Source: Marasmius tenuissimus (lineage: Eukaryota; Basidiomycota; Agaricomycetes; Agaricales; Marasmiaceae). From it: 64,000 nucleotides of DNA. Under the pieces are notes generated by a model. It did not search any database. It had not been told where the DNA came from and saw only the letters and a list, made by a program, of their open reading frames with translations. The stretch covers positions 310,001 to 374,000 of the forward strand of contig JAQOTA010000015.1 of the NCBI GenBank assembly GCA_029532415.1, written 5' to 3'. Below, piece after piece: positions 34,326 through 48,200 of this stretch. A program made the translations under genes and the position numbers. Within the stretch, counting starts at the first letter, position 1. The number at the start of each line of letters is the position of its first letter.

Positions 34326-36101
34326 TCATCGTTCTTCTTCGTCCTTGCCCATTCGCATCTCAACGTATATCACGAACGGTGAATGTCGACAGTCGAGCTC
34401 TACACCTCGGGCAATGAATCTGCGGCACAAGCACGCCGAACTCGGCAGTTCTATCTCAAAATAGCGGGTACAAGGAGCCATCATTAAATAGTCAAGCACC
34501 TCGATGACGGGTTGGTTTCTGAGAGGGGACAATTAACTTCCGTTCCAGTGCCTTGAGTTCCTTTTATCGGACTGAGACTCGGGCGTAAAGACAACATGCA
34601 ACAGAAACAGCCAGCTTATCCGCCCGTTTGATACCAGCTTCACGGTCTGGATCGAACGAATTTTACGTTGTGAATACCAAGGCCATTGCCCGCTGGCAAC
34701 TACACTCACAAGCACCTTCCTGTTTATGCTCAGACCGGCTTCTTGTGCATTGGTCCAAGAGGATTCGAGTGCTTGAATTCTTCGAGCTCCGGACTAGAAA
34801 CAAACAACGTGTTCAACGTCGAAAGTAGATCGAGGGACGGCGCAGGCATACGTACATGTGCTCCCTCCTTCCGTGACGATTGTTGAAGACAATGTGATTG
34901 ATTCGGAACAAAGTCACCCTCCAATAGGCTGCGTGTAGGTGCCGTAGGTATCGGCTGCCCAGTCGCGTGAATGTAACATATTTATGCCCAAGAGAACATG
35001 TATCACGGTGGGCGGCGTAATGAACTGGGCCCGACTCTCGCTTTTTCATACACAATCCTCTATTCAGCTGCCATACTTGCAAAGCAAAGACAGAAGAACC
35101 GCCAAATATCAATAGACATGTACCCACTGATGATTCCTGATTCTCCATTGAATTCCAGCTCCGCGACTCCAGAACCGAGATTCAAGGTGTCCAACGAAGT
35201 GATTCTGGCGTGGTTTAACCCGGGACACCGAGGCTGATCGGGTCTTCAGCCGATTTGGTTTCTAAAAGATTGGACGAGTTGAGGGGCCGAACGAATGATG
35301 TCCGTGCTATAATACTGACTGTGGTATGCCTACGGGCGTTATTCATAGCACCAAGAAATTTGACAGAGCTTGCTTCGTGAGAAGGATGGTGGAGTCAATC
35401 CCTTTGCCGGATGGTTACATTCATTCGATGATGACCTTTCGAGTATTGTCAGACCGAGTTCATGAGGGTCACAGAGAGATTTGACAAACGTTCGTTGGGT
35501 CAATGAGCCCGTATCCACATAACTCCCTTTGCTCTTGAGTTGCATTGATATCGAACTGGCCTCGAATTCGAGAGTCGATCAAAGCGAGAGGAAGACGACA
35601 AACTGACGAGTTTTGAGCCGTTCTGCATAGGCGAAAGTGATTAGAATTGCCAGGGTTCTTCTTCGGAAAGCCAATTTGAAACAGGCGTACCTTCTCGGGG
35701 GTCTGGGGCGTGATTCTGCATCAGCTAAATCTTTGCAATACTCGTCGCTGCTGGTAGTAAAATCCCTACATTCAATACTTCCTTCGCTACCGAGCCCTCG
35801 GATATGGTAACCATATATCTTCAAATCATCAACTTGGATGAGGTTTAAGGTCTCGCTGTACCCTCGAAAATCTACGACGGCGATTGTTGCCGTTAGAACA
35901 GAGAGATAGTTAGCACGAAATCAAAGTCAGAGTTGAGATTGCTACACACCTTTTTGGCCCAAAGTACGCGTTGACACAAGCGAGACCGTGGACGGTACGG
36001 TGAGGGATGATGGACGAAGTCTTGAACGTAGAGACTCGGAGCTTGGTAGTGGAGAAAGCGATGAGCAAAGTCACGACATCTTCAAGGACTGAAAGTGACA
36101 T
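34326..36101 (-). CDS. Family B gene, copy 2, possibly damaged
   Basis: It is the counterpart of 24212-26059. Conserved pieces: YGYHIRGLGSEGSIECRDFT, GVAELEFNGESGIIS, SGPVHYAAHRDTCSLGHKY, and PELEEFKHSNPLGPM ending at a stop at 34730-34732 (with one extra codon in frame against copy 1). Signs of damage: in the most protein-like frame near 36000 a 7-base length difference shifts the frame against copy 1, and the piece matching WLAVSVVYC of copy 1 carries an in-frame TAA. The gene may be a pseudogene; without a transcript this stays open. Confidence 0.4.
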
Positions 36102-36150
36102 GCGAGCATACCTCCTTGCCTACTGCGCGCTATGCATCAAACGAGAGCAG

Positions 36151-38247
36151 AATTGAGCGTCGCTAGTCAATATCATGAAATCAAACTCCGCCCGACCTCC
36201 CAATTACCAGACCGGCTTGAGGGTAGGCTCGAATGCATCCACTCTGACTCTTTCACATACTTCTAGCATCACATCGTCGTTCCTTTGTACTTCATCAAGA
36301 GGTTCAATCAGCACATTTCCAAGTTGTGATTCCACATCTACGCTTCTTCAAGTCCACCAATCATTTTCTTTCATCGCGCATTCAGTGGATCCTACGCAAT
36401 TAAGACTGCCACCAAACGGAAAAAATCTCGAAAATCAATGAATCCACAAGGCTCTCGAACACCCTCACACATGGCGCAAAGACAGTTGCGGTGGAACGCT
36501 TGTCAACGAGAGAATGATTAAGCGGTCTCATTCACCTTACGTGATTGGCCAGTAGTTGAGTCCGGGGCATGCCACATTATCATAGCCTCGATCCCAGTCG
36601 GCTCGAAGGATTCACCTCTCAAGTTCTTGCTCGTTGAGTATCTTTCCATGACCGTGAATAGCCCCCTGCTCGTTTTCAGCCCCAGCAAGTACCCTCAAAT
36701 TGCGTCAATGTACCAATGCGCTCCATGTCCCCACAAACAAGTTTGCACCGAAAATTTTGTCTTCCCGTAGCAGAGGGGCCACTTCATCCTCAGCCCATTG
36801 CCCCCCCAGAGTTGTATGTCTATTGTAAGTCGTAGAGGCGGTCAAATTCGTGGGTAACGATACAGGAAGGTACTAATTTATACTTACCACCAATAAAGAC
36901 TACGGTCCGATAGCTCAGCTCGCCCGCCCTGCGACCCTCGAGCAGTACCTTAACCCCGGCCCAGCCCCACAACGGCGGTAACTCGTGCCCTGACTTGAGA
37001 GAGATCAACTACACTAACATATGCGAGTTAGAGATCCGAAAACATCGAACGGGCTGCTGTCCTAGTCCTTCCTTCCAGTTCGACAACAATGATAACTTCT
37101 CTGAGTCTCGAAGTCCTCGCCGGACATGATCTACCGGTGCCCCCTCCAGTAAAGAAGCCTGCTGAATGAGACGAGGATAACAACCTTCTTGAAAAGCTTC
37201 CGACGCTACCCATCTCGCAAATCGTCATGTACGACGGGAATATATCTCAATGCACGGACGCCTATATTTGAACAGGAACTACATTGTGAATCAGGAATTG
37301 GTAGAGGCAAATCAGACGCTTATACCTTGCTTCCTCAGGCCGTCCCACTCAAACACAACGACCAGCTGCTCTCCTTGGTACCCAGATGGCAGGGGCGTCT
37401 CGTTCTCAGAGCTCACGACAACTTGGAAAGTCGTAAAAGAGCGTACTTTGAATATCATATGGGCCCAAATTCTCTTCACTCGTGACGACGAATTGAGCCA
37501 AGAAGCATGCTACAACATTGAAGCCACCGGGTCCCGTATTCCTGGAGTCTTCAAAAGATAGCACAAGGCAAGAAACGTCGACGGTCAGTACATTTTCGAG
37601 ATAAACCCCGAGGCAGACATACTGGGTCGAAACACGGGAGACTACGCTCTCAAATCGTCCCAAAAGCCGAATTCTATATTGAGTATGCTCAGGTGACAGT
37701 CCTAGGCGTTGGTAGAAATTCAATGTTCAGACTGTAGTCCGGCTGATAGCTAATCCCGAGCGACTCCCCTGCGAGACCAAGGATGGTGAGCTCTGTTTGG
37801 TAGTCGCCGAGTCCGTCTCATACAATGTCTCCCGGTGTCTTTGTCTGAGTTCACCATCTAGAACGCGATTGTTAGTCTGAGATGCAGATAGCCGGAACAC
37901 AGTGAGCTGTAAGACTCACCTTCGCGATGTCTATAATGTTCAAAACTCATATCACAACGAAACCCTGGAAACTTGGAGTATGACTGATACGACGCCAGCG
38001 TTCGAACCAATGAAAACAGGCAAGAGGTGGCGACCAGAAGCTGATACGGCCGTTCTGGATATTCAGCAGGTCCGCGAGCTGGGTCCACACCATGGGACAC
38101 CTTCTCGCTAGAGGTTACACCGGCCACCTCAGTATAGCTGGGTACTCAAGGAATCGGTCGGCTTGAGAATCGTGTCCAGCTTATTTGAGTGCTAGTGGTG
38201 GAGGCGATAGAATGAGATGGATCGTCCGACCTACGTGCCTGCGGTCT
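36151..38247. other. Unassigned stretch between copies 2 and 3
   Basis: 36170-36650 weakly matches 28190-28840. Minus-strand pieces 36820-37008 (GHELPPLWGWAGVKVLLEG) and 37406-37723 look exon-like with nearby GT and AG signals, but no domain is seen and an equally long plus-strand frame overlaps at 37250-37561. No gene is claimed. Confidence 0.35.
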
Positions 38248-38743
38248 GTGAATCGAATAAAGGCTACGAGGTTGACACAGTTGACATTTAGAGGCGGAAA
38301 TCTGCCCTGAAAACTCACGAGACGTGCATCGTGATCCTGATACACAAGTTCTTCGATCCAATGAGCCTTAGAACGAAGAGGCTAGAGGTTGGATTGAGAT
38401 GGTTTTCTATCGAAACATAGTCCTTCATGCACGTCGCAGTGAGGGTGATCGAGGTAAAGACAACGAGAAGTCTAGTAGTACAACTGCGAACGGAATGTCG
38501 TCTGAGAGAATAAAAGGCTAAGGTGTAGAATGTGAAGGTTCAAGATTTCTTGCCTGATCTCGAGGGATAGATTCGGACGATTTAGATCTGACAAAGGATT
38601 GAACGTCAGGTATCTAAAATAGCGGGGCACGGGGGTTAGATACCAAATAGAATGTGGACTGATAGGTGTTTCGAGGGCTATGATGAGTCCAACATACCTA
38701 ATTAAAGGTATCTTCACGGGGAAGAGTGGGCGTGGTGACGCAC

Positions 38744-38850
38744 CATGTCCTTGTCTGTGGAATCCGTATGCTCGGAGGGAGCAGTCAAAGTCGTGGATTA
38801 CACCTTTGTTCTTCAAAGCTACGGTCTGACTTGCTATCTGCCAAGAATCG
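38744..38850 (-). CDS. Candidate exon matching 20752-20860
   Basis: It reads SQTVALKNKGVIHDFDC to YGFHRQGHG, then a GTGCGT donor. See the counterpart in copy 1; frame and donor are conserved between the two. The function and remaining exons are unknown. Confidence 0.3.
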
Positions 38851-39796
38851 AAGTCATCAGTCTGAATCACGAAAAAGCTAATCTTCGAGAGCATGAGTCT
38901 CGACGTGTAAAGGGGCTCTCACCGTTACGCCTTACTCGCACGGGTACAGTAAGCTAGACCAGGGTTTATTTAGACCACAGGTAGATACGTACTCGGAGAG
39001 TAGATAGGCGGCGTAGTGAAAGTAAAAGATAAAGAGGTAATTAGACTCCGTCGCACCTATATACCCAGAAGCGTGAGAACATAGTGAATGTGTAATAATT
39101 TCCGTTACACGACGTGATTACGTACCTACTGCTTCAATAGCCAATTCTCAGCTTGAATATTAATTATGGAGAGCGTTTTGAACCGGCAAAGCTGTGAATG
39201 GTACTTGAGGAAAGGAAAGGGAAAGACGTCGTTGGTGCTCATGGTGGTTCAAGTACAAGCAAGGCTTGAGCGCCAATGGGCGCTTTACAAAAAATTCTGA
39301 GTTTAGCTCCGGGCCGATCCCGATCCATGGTTGTTTCGCGACACCCACCACTCTCAGGCTCGATTCGCAAAAGAAACGACTCCTCGGCACTCTCTACATC
39401 TCTTCAAGGCTGTTCACGCACGACTTGAAATAGAACCAACAAGATGGCCAGGTTACCACGGTTGGGGACCGCGTATCAGATGGGATCCGGGAAATTGGGC
39501 ATAGATAGAAATAGAAGACTTGATCAAGAAGGCGTTTATCGCAGCCATGAGCAGTTTATCGGGACCCAATCCAGGACTTCATATCGATAACAACGGCATT
39601 GGGCCGGGCTTTGGAGGGCTGGGTGGGTGTAGTACGGTGGAGGTCTAAAAAAGGAATTGCTGTCGAACGAAACAGCATGTATGTCGCATGTTCTGATCGC
39701 AGCCTGGGTGTGGACTGCTCGTGGGGTTTTGTTTGGGTTGTCTTTCTACCATCACCTTCCCCCCTCCTCGAACACACTCACCCACTCACAAGTTCA

Positions 39797-41851
39797 ATGG
39801 AACCACATTTCTTCGAAAGGGCAACAAACACCACAGTCACGAGCGGGAGCGGGAGCTTCAGTCACGTTCAAGGAGATCAGATCATTAACACAACGACAAT
39901 CGTACGAGCGGAGGAGAAGGAACGCACAGTGTTGGACGAGGTAAGCGGTTCAAGCTGTCTCTGGGAATTTGTGTCTGATTAATTGCTAGTACTTCTACGT
40001 GAAGCAGGGTGCTATCTCCAGGCGGAAGAATATCCACATAGGCCGGTACCCGCGGGACGACGAAGATCAATGCCGATGTCAATCTTGCGAAGAGGATCGG
40101 GTTCAACGACTTCGAGCTGATAGGCTCATCTGTACGGCAGAACTTGTGGACATCCCCGGCAGAGTCTTTACGTTGGTAGAATACACGGGCCCAGATGCGA
40201 AAGAGGTACGCCAGAAATTGACTTGCTACTTATTTGATGAATGCTAAAACTCGCTTCAGGTGTTTGAGAAGGACCTTGTTATGTTCATGAGCGGACTGTG
40301 CGTATCAGCTCTCCTCCGATTGAGCAGATGCTCACGTTGTCCTAGTACCTTAAATGCACCCCAAATGTATGGCTACAACTTGTCAGCAAGACCATCGGTA
40401 TTATTACACAATGGTACGAACCTGTTACATGCCACAGGTTTATTTCCACTGAATTTCTCTGCAGAGCTGGTGCCGGCTGCAAAGTTGAATGCAGGGATTG
40501 TTGGTCGGATGTATCTCTATAGTTTGTGTGTAAGTAGTCAGTATAATATCTGGATACAGTTGAATAAAATGATTACAGAGGCAATTGGATTGCGGGGAAA
40601 AAGAATTGTGGTTGGATCCAGGAAGGGGAGTGTTTTGCTGTGGTCCATCAGGGCCAGAACTTGATCTTGGTATTTGGGATTTTGGCGATGAGGAGCTGCC
40701 CTTGACTGCAGAGCTCGTCCAAGAAGACGTTCTGTTGCGCTTCTTGGCGAGCCTCAAGTCGAAGAAAGTAGATGACGTTGTCGTCCGTGGAGTCACTTTG
40801 GGTGCCTGGATTGAGGTGCCTGACCGAGTCCTTGGGCCGACGGTCACTTCGACATTGACGAACACCCCCATCGCCGTCGCAAACAATGCCTGGAGGATCG
40901 GGTGGGCGAATCTTTCAGATCGAAAACTGCTGGAAAATGGGCTGATGAGGTGGGTTTCAAAATAACCATCCACTTCTTTCATCTAACATCTCGAGTAGAT
41001 TCACACTCGCTGGTGGAGACTACCTGTCGTTGGAGTGGAATTGGGATGCAAAGGAGGCGTGGATGGGGCAAGCCTGGAGTGTTTTTGGTGCGCGTGGAAT
41101 CTCTTTGGACGAGGATCTGAGTGTTTACAGTGTGTCAACGTTTTCCTTTCCCCTTCCACCCACTGACATCTCTCAGAGCTTGTCTACCATTTTGCCTCGT
41201 TGGATGGCCGCCTTCCAGACTCCGAAGCCCGTCAACAATCCCAACAACCAATCTACTTTTTTATCCGACCACCTCCCTCTGACCTTGACTATGGCGACAC
41301 CTCTTCCCTTCATTTCTGGTCCTTTGATGAAGACGGCTACTCTCCGCTCTCGGACACCCTCTGCAATGACTTTGGCCTTCCAACAGAGCTCTACTTCCTT
41401 CAAGACTTCTGCTCAAACTCTTGGTCCAATGAAGCCTACAGCCGCCTACGCCAATACCAACTCCTTCGAGGGTTTGACCCGTCCACCACCGACTTCGCTC
41501 AATCTCTCGGACGCGGCGAAAACATCTTCCAACCTCTGAGCAACTCGGATCGCTTTGCGCAGCTCAACCAAGGCTCGTTCCACCTGCTTCTTTCCTCTGT
41601 TGTCATCTCACCCGATTTTGTTGGTAGAACCTCCCCTCGAGGATGAACCCTCAACATTGACGGCACACGTCTCAACAACAGAGGACCTCGCTACAGCTCA
41701 CCCAACTCGACTCCCTCATGGTTTAGAACCGACCACAGCTGATTTTGTTCGACATACCGGAGTTGGTGAACATGCCTTCCAGCCCACGAATGACCTGAAT
41801 CGGTCTGAGCAAGGTCAGCTTCATCTACCATCCCCATGCGAATCTCTTTAA
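39797..41851 (+). CDS. Family A protein, copy 3
   Basis: Starts MEPHFFERATNTTVTSG and follows the exon plan of copies 1 and 2 with all introns present. Exon 2 is longer by a few codons (a Cys-containing insert, DQCRCQSCEEDRVQRLRADR). Landmarks: VFTLVEYTGPDAKE, PQMYGYNLSARPS, LWLDPGRGVFCCGPSGP, LVQEDVLLRFLASLKSK, WNWDAKEAWMGQAW, HFWSFDEDGYSPLS, YQLLRGFDPSTTDFAQSL. At the end, the G of a possible GT donor after FAQ is C in this copy (cagctcaacc), so here the frame may simply run on to a stop at 41646, unlike copies 1 and 2. The tail text ending CESL at 41851 is still recognisable. Confidence 0.74.
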
Positions 41852-42070
41852 ACCCCTCCTTGGCAGAGTCTGAATGCAAACTTCCAACATCCACTCCGTC
41901 AAAAAGTACGAAACCCACTTCATACCTCTCGCTCTAGCCTATCTCACTCCACTATCATTAGCAAACACAGCCGGCCTTCATTCCGCCGGGTTTTTATCTG
42001 CCCTACTCTCCCCCCTCTCATCCACACTCTCAAATGATTCAGACATTCTTGCTATTAGTTTTTAGCTTTG

Positions 42071-44677
42071 GATATCATTGTTATCTATGTCTCTCACTGG
42101 GTATTCTATTGCTCACATCGACAGCCACGTTCGCTCTTTTCATGTACCGTATTCTTCTCGAAAATACTATACAGCACTCGACGGACTGGCAGGGCATGAT
42201 ACTCCAATCATGCCGAGTGCGAACTTGAACACTATTCGCCGTCACTCTCAACCCAATACCCGTCATCCCCAGCGATATACTCCAGGCAACCTCTGAGTTG
42301 GTGGAGTCCTCGCTAGTGCTATTTTTCATTCTCAAGCGCGGCTGAATCCCGGTCATATCTTGGGTTGAATCACGCGCCGTATCGTCTGAGTTTTAGAAAT
42401 TCTGCCGCTTCCTAGCCATTCTCAGAGGGCCTTTTGTGTGCCTTGGACACTAAGTCGGATGATGGTGCATTCGGCTGTCCGATACTGTTGCCTTTCTCAT
42501 TTCCGGGACCGAAAAACTAAATCCAACTAAATATATGATCTGAGTACCCTGGACCCAAACCAGTGAGATGCAGCAGAACGTACGAGTACTCACCTCTCAA
42601 CGGCACCCGTGATCTATCCGACCCTCCCGAAAGTGTCCTTTCACACATCTCGAGATCCTATTGTTACCGTCTATCCAGGTCCGTCTATTTCTCGATGCGA
42701 ATCATGTACAATCGGGGCATGGTTACCTTGAGCGGAGTAGTTTCGTCACCGGAGAACGAGCGCGAGGAGATTTCATTTGATGGACGAACGACGGTTGAAC
42801 AGCTCCAGAAGAGGTCGACGACTGAGAAGTAAAAGTGAGCAGAGGTAAAGTATACGGCTATCGGCGTGAAACTCACTTTCTTCGGGACAGAGATTCATCT
42901 CGGGGCCCGTTTGACATTGAGTACTCTCTTTTTCGTCTCTTTCTGTCTAGATCCATTGAGATCATCTTCGCTCTTGAGGCTGGAGGCGTAAACACGACCT
43001 GGCACAATACCAGCCAGCTGATTTGTCCATTCAGAAGTGGCTGTATAGAATGGACTGAGAGAAACGTACACTGTTGTGAGCGTTGAGGCCATGGTGATAG
43101 CAGTCCGCTGGCACCTACATACCCTCGCTGACAGCTTCTCGTTCATGCTCATAGCGGGCTCCGAAACGTCGCTTCAGCGAAACTCGTGTCCCAAATATGA
43201 CGTGTCCCAAGTCTAGAAACGAATAACGCATTCACAGGTGAGAGTGGATCAGGGAATGAAGCAGACGTATTTGCATGATATCCACAGCTCGTCTCAATGA
43301 ACCAAGGCCTGAGGCCTGAGACCTGCCATCCTCCTTGGGACTCGGAGAAGCACGATTTACACTTTCCAAAGCTTGTAGACCTCAATCCATGGCAGAGAGT
43401 AGCAGTCCCGGATTTGCTTGAATGACCAGACGTCAGATGCAAAGCGAGACGACATCGTTTGTCTGAAAGTATGCAAATTCTGCTGTCTATCCATCCGAGG
43501 CTTGGCCCAAGCCTTCAAGATGTTGCAGAAGTTTCTGGAACGCTCGCCGGGATTGCGCGTTGTCAAAGGTCATTTTTTTTGGTCTTGATGCGGGACAAGA
43601 GTTGGGCGACGTTGATTTTTTTCCGAGCTAAGATAAGCCCTATTGAGGCCGTGGTACCACAGAAAAATTTAGTGAACTCGCTAACAACCCACGAAAGAAT
43701 GTCGGTTGGTCGGAAGGATGGTGGAGTGAAAGACACAACAACGGGCGCTTGTTTGTTGTCATCCTTTCCCTCGAACCACGATCACGACGAAGACAACTAT
43801 CTTTTCCATCGTTATGACTATGGTTGCACGGTCGGTTCTACTGAAGGCTGTTGATATTCTGGATTTGTCGTTGCTCACAGCCTGACTCTGCAGGATTTCA
43901 CCGAGATTCATACTATCTTTGAAAATGACCGAACTTTGGCCGAATAGAATCGACTAAAACGAACATAGAAGTTGATGGGAGTACGTCCATGAAAACTCGT
44001 CTGAAAACGGAGCCATTTAGCCTCGAAGAATTAATAGACGATTTGTGCTCTGCACCCAACCCATTCACGAACATCGGTCAAGCCTGAGAAGACAAGCTCA
44101 ATCTCTAATCCCAAATGGGCCAAATTCGTGGCGAGACGGAGCTCGGTAGGAGTGTCGCGGTTAGGTCTTGAGGAAAAGAGCAGGGCACGGATTTGTTGGA
44201 GCTTCTCGTCTCCTGGAGGCTGTATCTCGTCAATGAGACGTGTCGATGAGGACAACGAAGACCGTGTTGAAGTTGACAGTTTCAGAGGACGTGTAACCAA
44301 ACCTCAAGCATAATCTTCTCAGCTTCCTGTGCTATAAGGTATCGTGGAAAGGAAAGAAGCCCGGTAAGCTGCACATCTGTTTCTCCCTAGCTTCCAGTGT
44401 CATGCTGATCTCGTATGCTAATCTCTCCTGCATAGAAACGTCTTGGAAATCTTTGGTCGACCAGTAACATTTCGGCGTTTGGCAGAAGATGCGGTGTTCA
44501 CCTACCACAGTCCAGAAGTCGATTGGCGGCCTCATAGTTACTAGGCAAGCGGGTCATTGAGTTGCAGCGGTCTGGAGAGAGAGTGGACAGCGAAGATGAA
44601 AGATTCATAGTAAGTCTCCCAATTTTTTTTCCTCCTACCACTTTCCTTCTCCTTTTAATTCCATATCTATTCCATCT
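42071..44677. other. Unassigned; weak minus-strand exon candidates
   Basis: Minus-strand frames at 42895-43152 (TVYVSLSPFYTATSEW), 43149-43442 and 44031-44680 (KLQQIRALLFSSRPNRDTP; MQERLAYEISMTLEAREKQ) look protein-like and have plausible splice sites, but I could not join them in one consistent frame. No family is recognised. Confidence 0.3.
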
Positions 44678-45242
44678 CACGGGGCACCAACCAAAATTTC
44701 ATGGTTGTGAAACTGGATTCGGGAACCATAGAGCTTAATTGGCCCGGTAAATCGCCTCTTTCCCATCAGGTAAACGGACACCCTAGCAAAGGAAAAGGCT
44801 GAGGTTACGCCGTTGATAACCTGATGAATACACAAAGGCGTATCTTACAGATTATGCAGTAATAACAAGTTTGATTCCCGTTCGATAATTTTTTGTGGAA
44901 ACACAATGCCCGTTTACAAGGCCGGGTTCCGGCCCTTAGCGGTGACCATGCAAGCCTATTAAAGTACCGTTTTGCGCCACTAGGGGCCGGCACACTGCCT
45001 TATAAACGGGCATTGTGTTTCCACGAAGAAATTATCGGTCGGGAATCAAACTTGTTGCCGTTACATGGTCTGTAAGATACCCCTGCGTGAATCCATCGAG
45101 TTAGCAGTCATGAAATCTCAGCCTTTTCCTCTGCTAGGGTGTATATTTACTGGATGAGAAAGAGGTGATTTGTCAGGCCGGGTAATCTCTATAGTCCCCG
45201 AATCTAGTTTCACAGGCGTGAAATTCTGCTTGGCGCCCCGTG
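44678..45242. mobile_element. Foldback element: 565 bp, nearly all one inverted repeat
   Basis: The left arm (44678-44942) and right arm (44977-45242) are reverse complements with scattered mismatches, leaving a loop of about 34 nt. The outermost bases are CACGGGGC and GCCCCGTG. Other matched landmarks are ACACCCTAGCA / TGCTAGGGTGT, GGAAAAGGCTGAG / CTCAGCCTTTTCC, and AACACAATGCCCGTTTA / TAAACGGGCATTGTGTT. Both sides are bordered by TCT (44675-44677 and 45243-45245), a possible 3-bp target duplication. No protein is encoded. It fits a non-autonomous DNA transposon with very long terminal inverted repeats; CACTA-type elements also start CAC and make 3-bp duplications, but the parent family is not shown. 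Confidence 0.85.
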
Positions 45243-48200
45243 TCTGTCATCTCTGTCGCTTAGCCCACGGGCACCAATACTCGCCCTTTCAAAGGTGCTC
45301 TTATCTCCCTGCTCGTATCAATGTTTCGGAGCTTCGAGTTTTGACTAACCTCGTCTATGTTGTACAGTGTAATAAACACGATGCCTATGCACACAAGTCC
45401 TTTGGCTTCTCTCAGCTTCTTCAGCCGAGTCGAATCCAGGCCAGATTCCTCTTCCTCTTGTCAGGGCGAGGAACGGAGTTGACGCGCATTCTCATTCATC
45501 AAATTGGCAAATCGTCTCGACCATGTAATTCCTCGCGTCACTCGACTTACGAACCACACAGCGATAGGGAATGATTGTCACCCTTCAAGATTGGCTGGTA
45601 ATAGGCTGGGACGGCGATGGAAGACGTTCTGTTCAAGTCACCTTGTAGGCGATCATGACAGACGGCTTTGCATGGCAGCTCGTGTATCTAAGTCATCTTG
45701 CTCAGCGCGGGTGTGATCATGGGCTCCTAGTCCAGGTTCGTTACAACTTGATGCTTGCTTTCAACTTTTCGCATCGATTCCCGCCGTGCTTATGGCATCT
45801 GCTTCACGGTTTGTTACATGCAGGATCTGGTGTTCGAACCCTCACATGCTTATCTTTCTTTCCCTTTCCCTCTGTTGACGTTATTTACTTACGTCTCCCA
45901 CCACCATGATTGCCCCGTCCCTAGTAGCGATCTTCACGTTTGGTCCGAACATCCCCTTCGTACGAATACATAAACTGGGGTTTCATACAACATTGGCGAC
46001 CCGGCCATATTTATCCTATGTATACCATCCTTAGCTTGATATGTGAATGTCAAATTGGAGACCAAATTCCGTAGACTTCAACTCCGAGGCCATGCATGAT
46101 TGCCAAACGAAGCTTCGGGTGGCCTACTAATCTTTCGGTGCTTTAGCAGTTGGGTGTCGAGGACTGAGCGGGCATACTAAGGATACTCTAGCATGAGTGC
46201 CACTTTCCCGGTTCAATTATGAGAGGACCTAATGGGGAATGTGCTCAGGCTGTTGTCTGATAAGTGGGGTGAATGATGTCGATTGATTCTTGCGACGTCA
46301 AACGGGTTCCTTCGAGATCAGCCCTAAGTGGGGTTATCAAGCCAAACACGAAGTATACGTACCCAGCATACCACAGTGAGTTCGCCACACGATAACTTGT
46401 AGTGCTGTGCTTCCGAGCGGTAGCCTGCTTTCATCTTTGACCTCGAAATATTGAATTCACAGTGGGAACGACTATTCAGAGAATGAAATCTGAGGGGCCC
46501 GTAATGACGGCGTGCCATGTTCAATTCCAGCTCGAAGACTCTCACGACTGACTACCTGGTGCACGACGCTCTGTAAAATGAGAAAGAACCCGTAATCATC
46601 AACGAGAAATGAAGAGAAGGTCTATCACCATGTGTGGGTGGTCGAAGTGCGAGTCAAATCACAAGCTCTTACATCTTCTGTTGCGATTCGGTACTCAGAC
46701 CGGCGGCCTCTCCTTAGTCAACAACACAGACGACATTCTGTTCTATGGTATACTCTCCCCGAGTGCTCGGCATTCTTCATAACACGTTTCCAGCACTTGG
46801 GATCCTCTTTGCTAACTTCCGAGATGTACCGAGGTTTGGCTGAGGTTTGGAGCCTTGAGCTGAGCGGCTGACGTTGGAGTTAAGGCTGGGGCGAGTTGCA
46901 TTACTATTTGATGGGAGAACGTTATTAAACATGGCCAGGAAGAATCATCACCCAGATGCACCTTCAACACCGCGTACAATATCAGCCTTTGATCCACACG
47001 AGTTTCCCTATTGACACCAAGGTCAGCCTGTTTCACGACAGAAAGATGATTCGGGGTTTCTTGATATTGAGGTATTGAGGGAAGGCTAGTCTAGGAGAGA
47101 GCGGAAGAAGTACTTGAGCCTGTTTTTGTAGATTAGAGAATCAGACCAAGGTTGGAAGGCGACGAGTGAACAAACGAGAGCCACCCAAAACAAACGGATC
47201 ATCTCACTGGCAACCAGTCCAAGGATATTAGTTCTCCGGGATGACGCCGTAACTTGGAGGCCAGGATTTTACTTCTCCGGCGTCATCTGCAGTCAAATAC
47301 TTGGCAGCAATTTGAACGCCCGAGCGATAAATCTAGAGCGAATATTACTCACTTCCAACCCCATCTTACCCGGCTGCTAGTGCACCGAAATTGGCATTAA
47401 AGAGACATCGAACGGGTTGAATTGACGAGGAGGATTCACCTGGGGAACCCACTCGTCACGAATTCTAACTCAATGGCATCCGCCTGAAGCCCACCTTGAG
47501 CTCCGAATCATGAGGCCGTTCCGCACGATGGGATAGATTGATGAATATGGTGAGGTCGCTTAAGTTAAAGTACTAGGCCCCACTTCCCAACCTCGGACCT
47601 CGTCGCTCGACGGAACTTAGGGGTCTTGTTAAACAGGATTGGTTACGAGGAGAGCGAGAGCTAAGATTCGCATGCTGGATACCGATGCTACGAATTGCTA
47701 GGAGTTAAATACGCAAGATACTTGGACAGAGTCAATGGGCGAACGGATGTATGAAGGGCTCCAAGATTCTTGTTCAAGCCAGGTTCACAGAGTTTGGGTC
47801 TATCCCGAGGTCTGTCTTGGGTCGATCTAATCTCATTTCTCGTACAGTCTGGCATAAGGGAGGTTGCAGAGAGCAACACGGTGAGACTCGAAGATTGCGC
47901 CAACGATATCTGGGGTCTACTAATCAAACGAACCGGGTCAGCAAGGCCATGCCATCATGAAAAGGATATTTGTGAACGAACCTCCTTCCGCATCTCGTAC
48001 ATCCCACAATGCCACCCATCACAACTCCGAAGGGTAGGCACAAGTCTATTGGGCATGTGTTGTTATCATTAAGATTTAACAGTTCCGATAGAAAGATAGA
48101 CGTACTACGATCCCGCCCCAAAATACCGCTCATGTTCTTCCCTGCGGTTTGGAAAACGCATATCTTGAGGAAGTGCAAGCATTATGTGAGTTTACGGGTC

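Larger units (their letters stand above)
30960..36150. repeat. Segmental repeat unit, copy 2
   Basis: It carries the family A and family B genes in the same order and orientation as copy 1, with matching non-coding text between and after them (34246-34620 matches 24200-24500). The upstream part lacks the 20229-20990 segment that copies 1 and 3 share. Confidence 0.75.
38248..42070. repeat. Segmental repeat unit, copy 3
   Basis: It shares the 20229-20990 segment with copy 1 and the family A gene with all copies. Similarity to copy 1 fades soon after the gene (near 42070), so the family B gene is absent or unrecognisable here. Confidence 0.7.

Noticed and set aside
44805..45075. Two plus/minus frames sharing the peptide KRALCFH
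   Set aside because: They are mirror images caused by the inverted repeat of the foldback element.
45820..45860. tRNA-like 'gttcgaaccc' word
   Set aside because: A B-box-like word alone, with no A box or cloverleaf around it.
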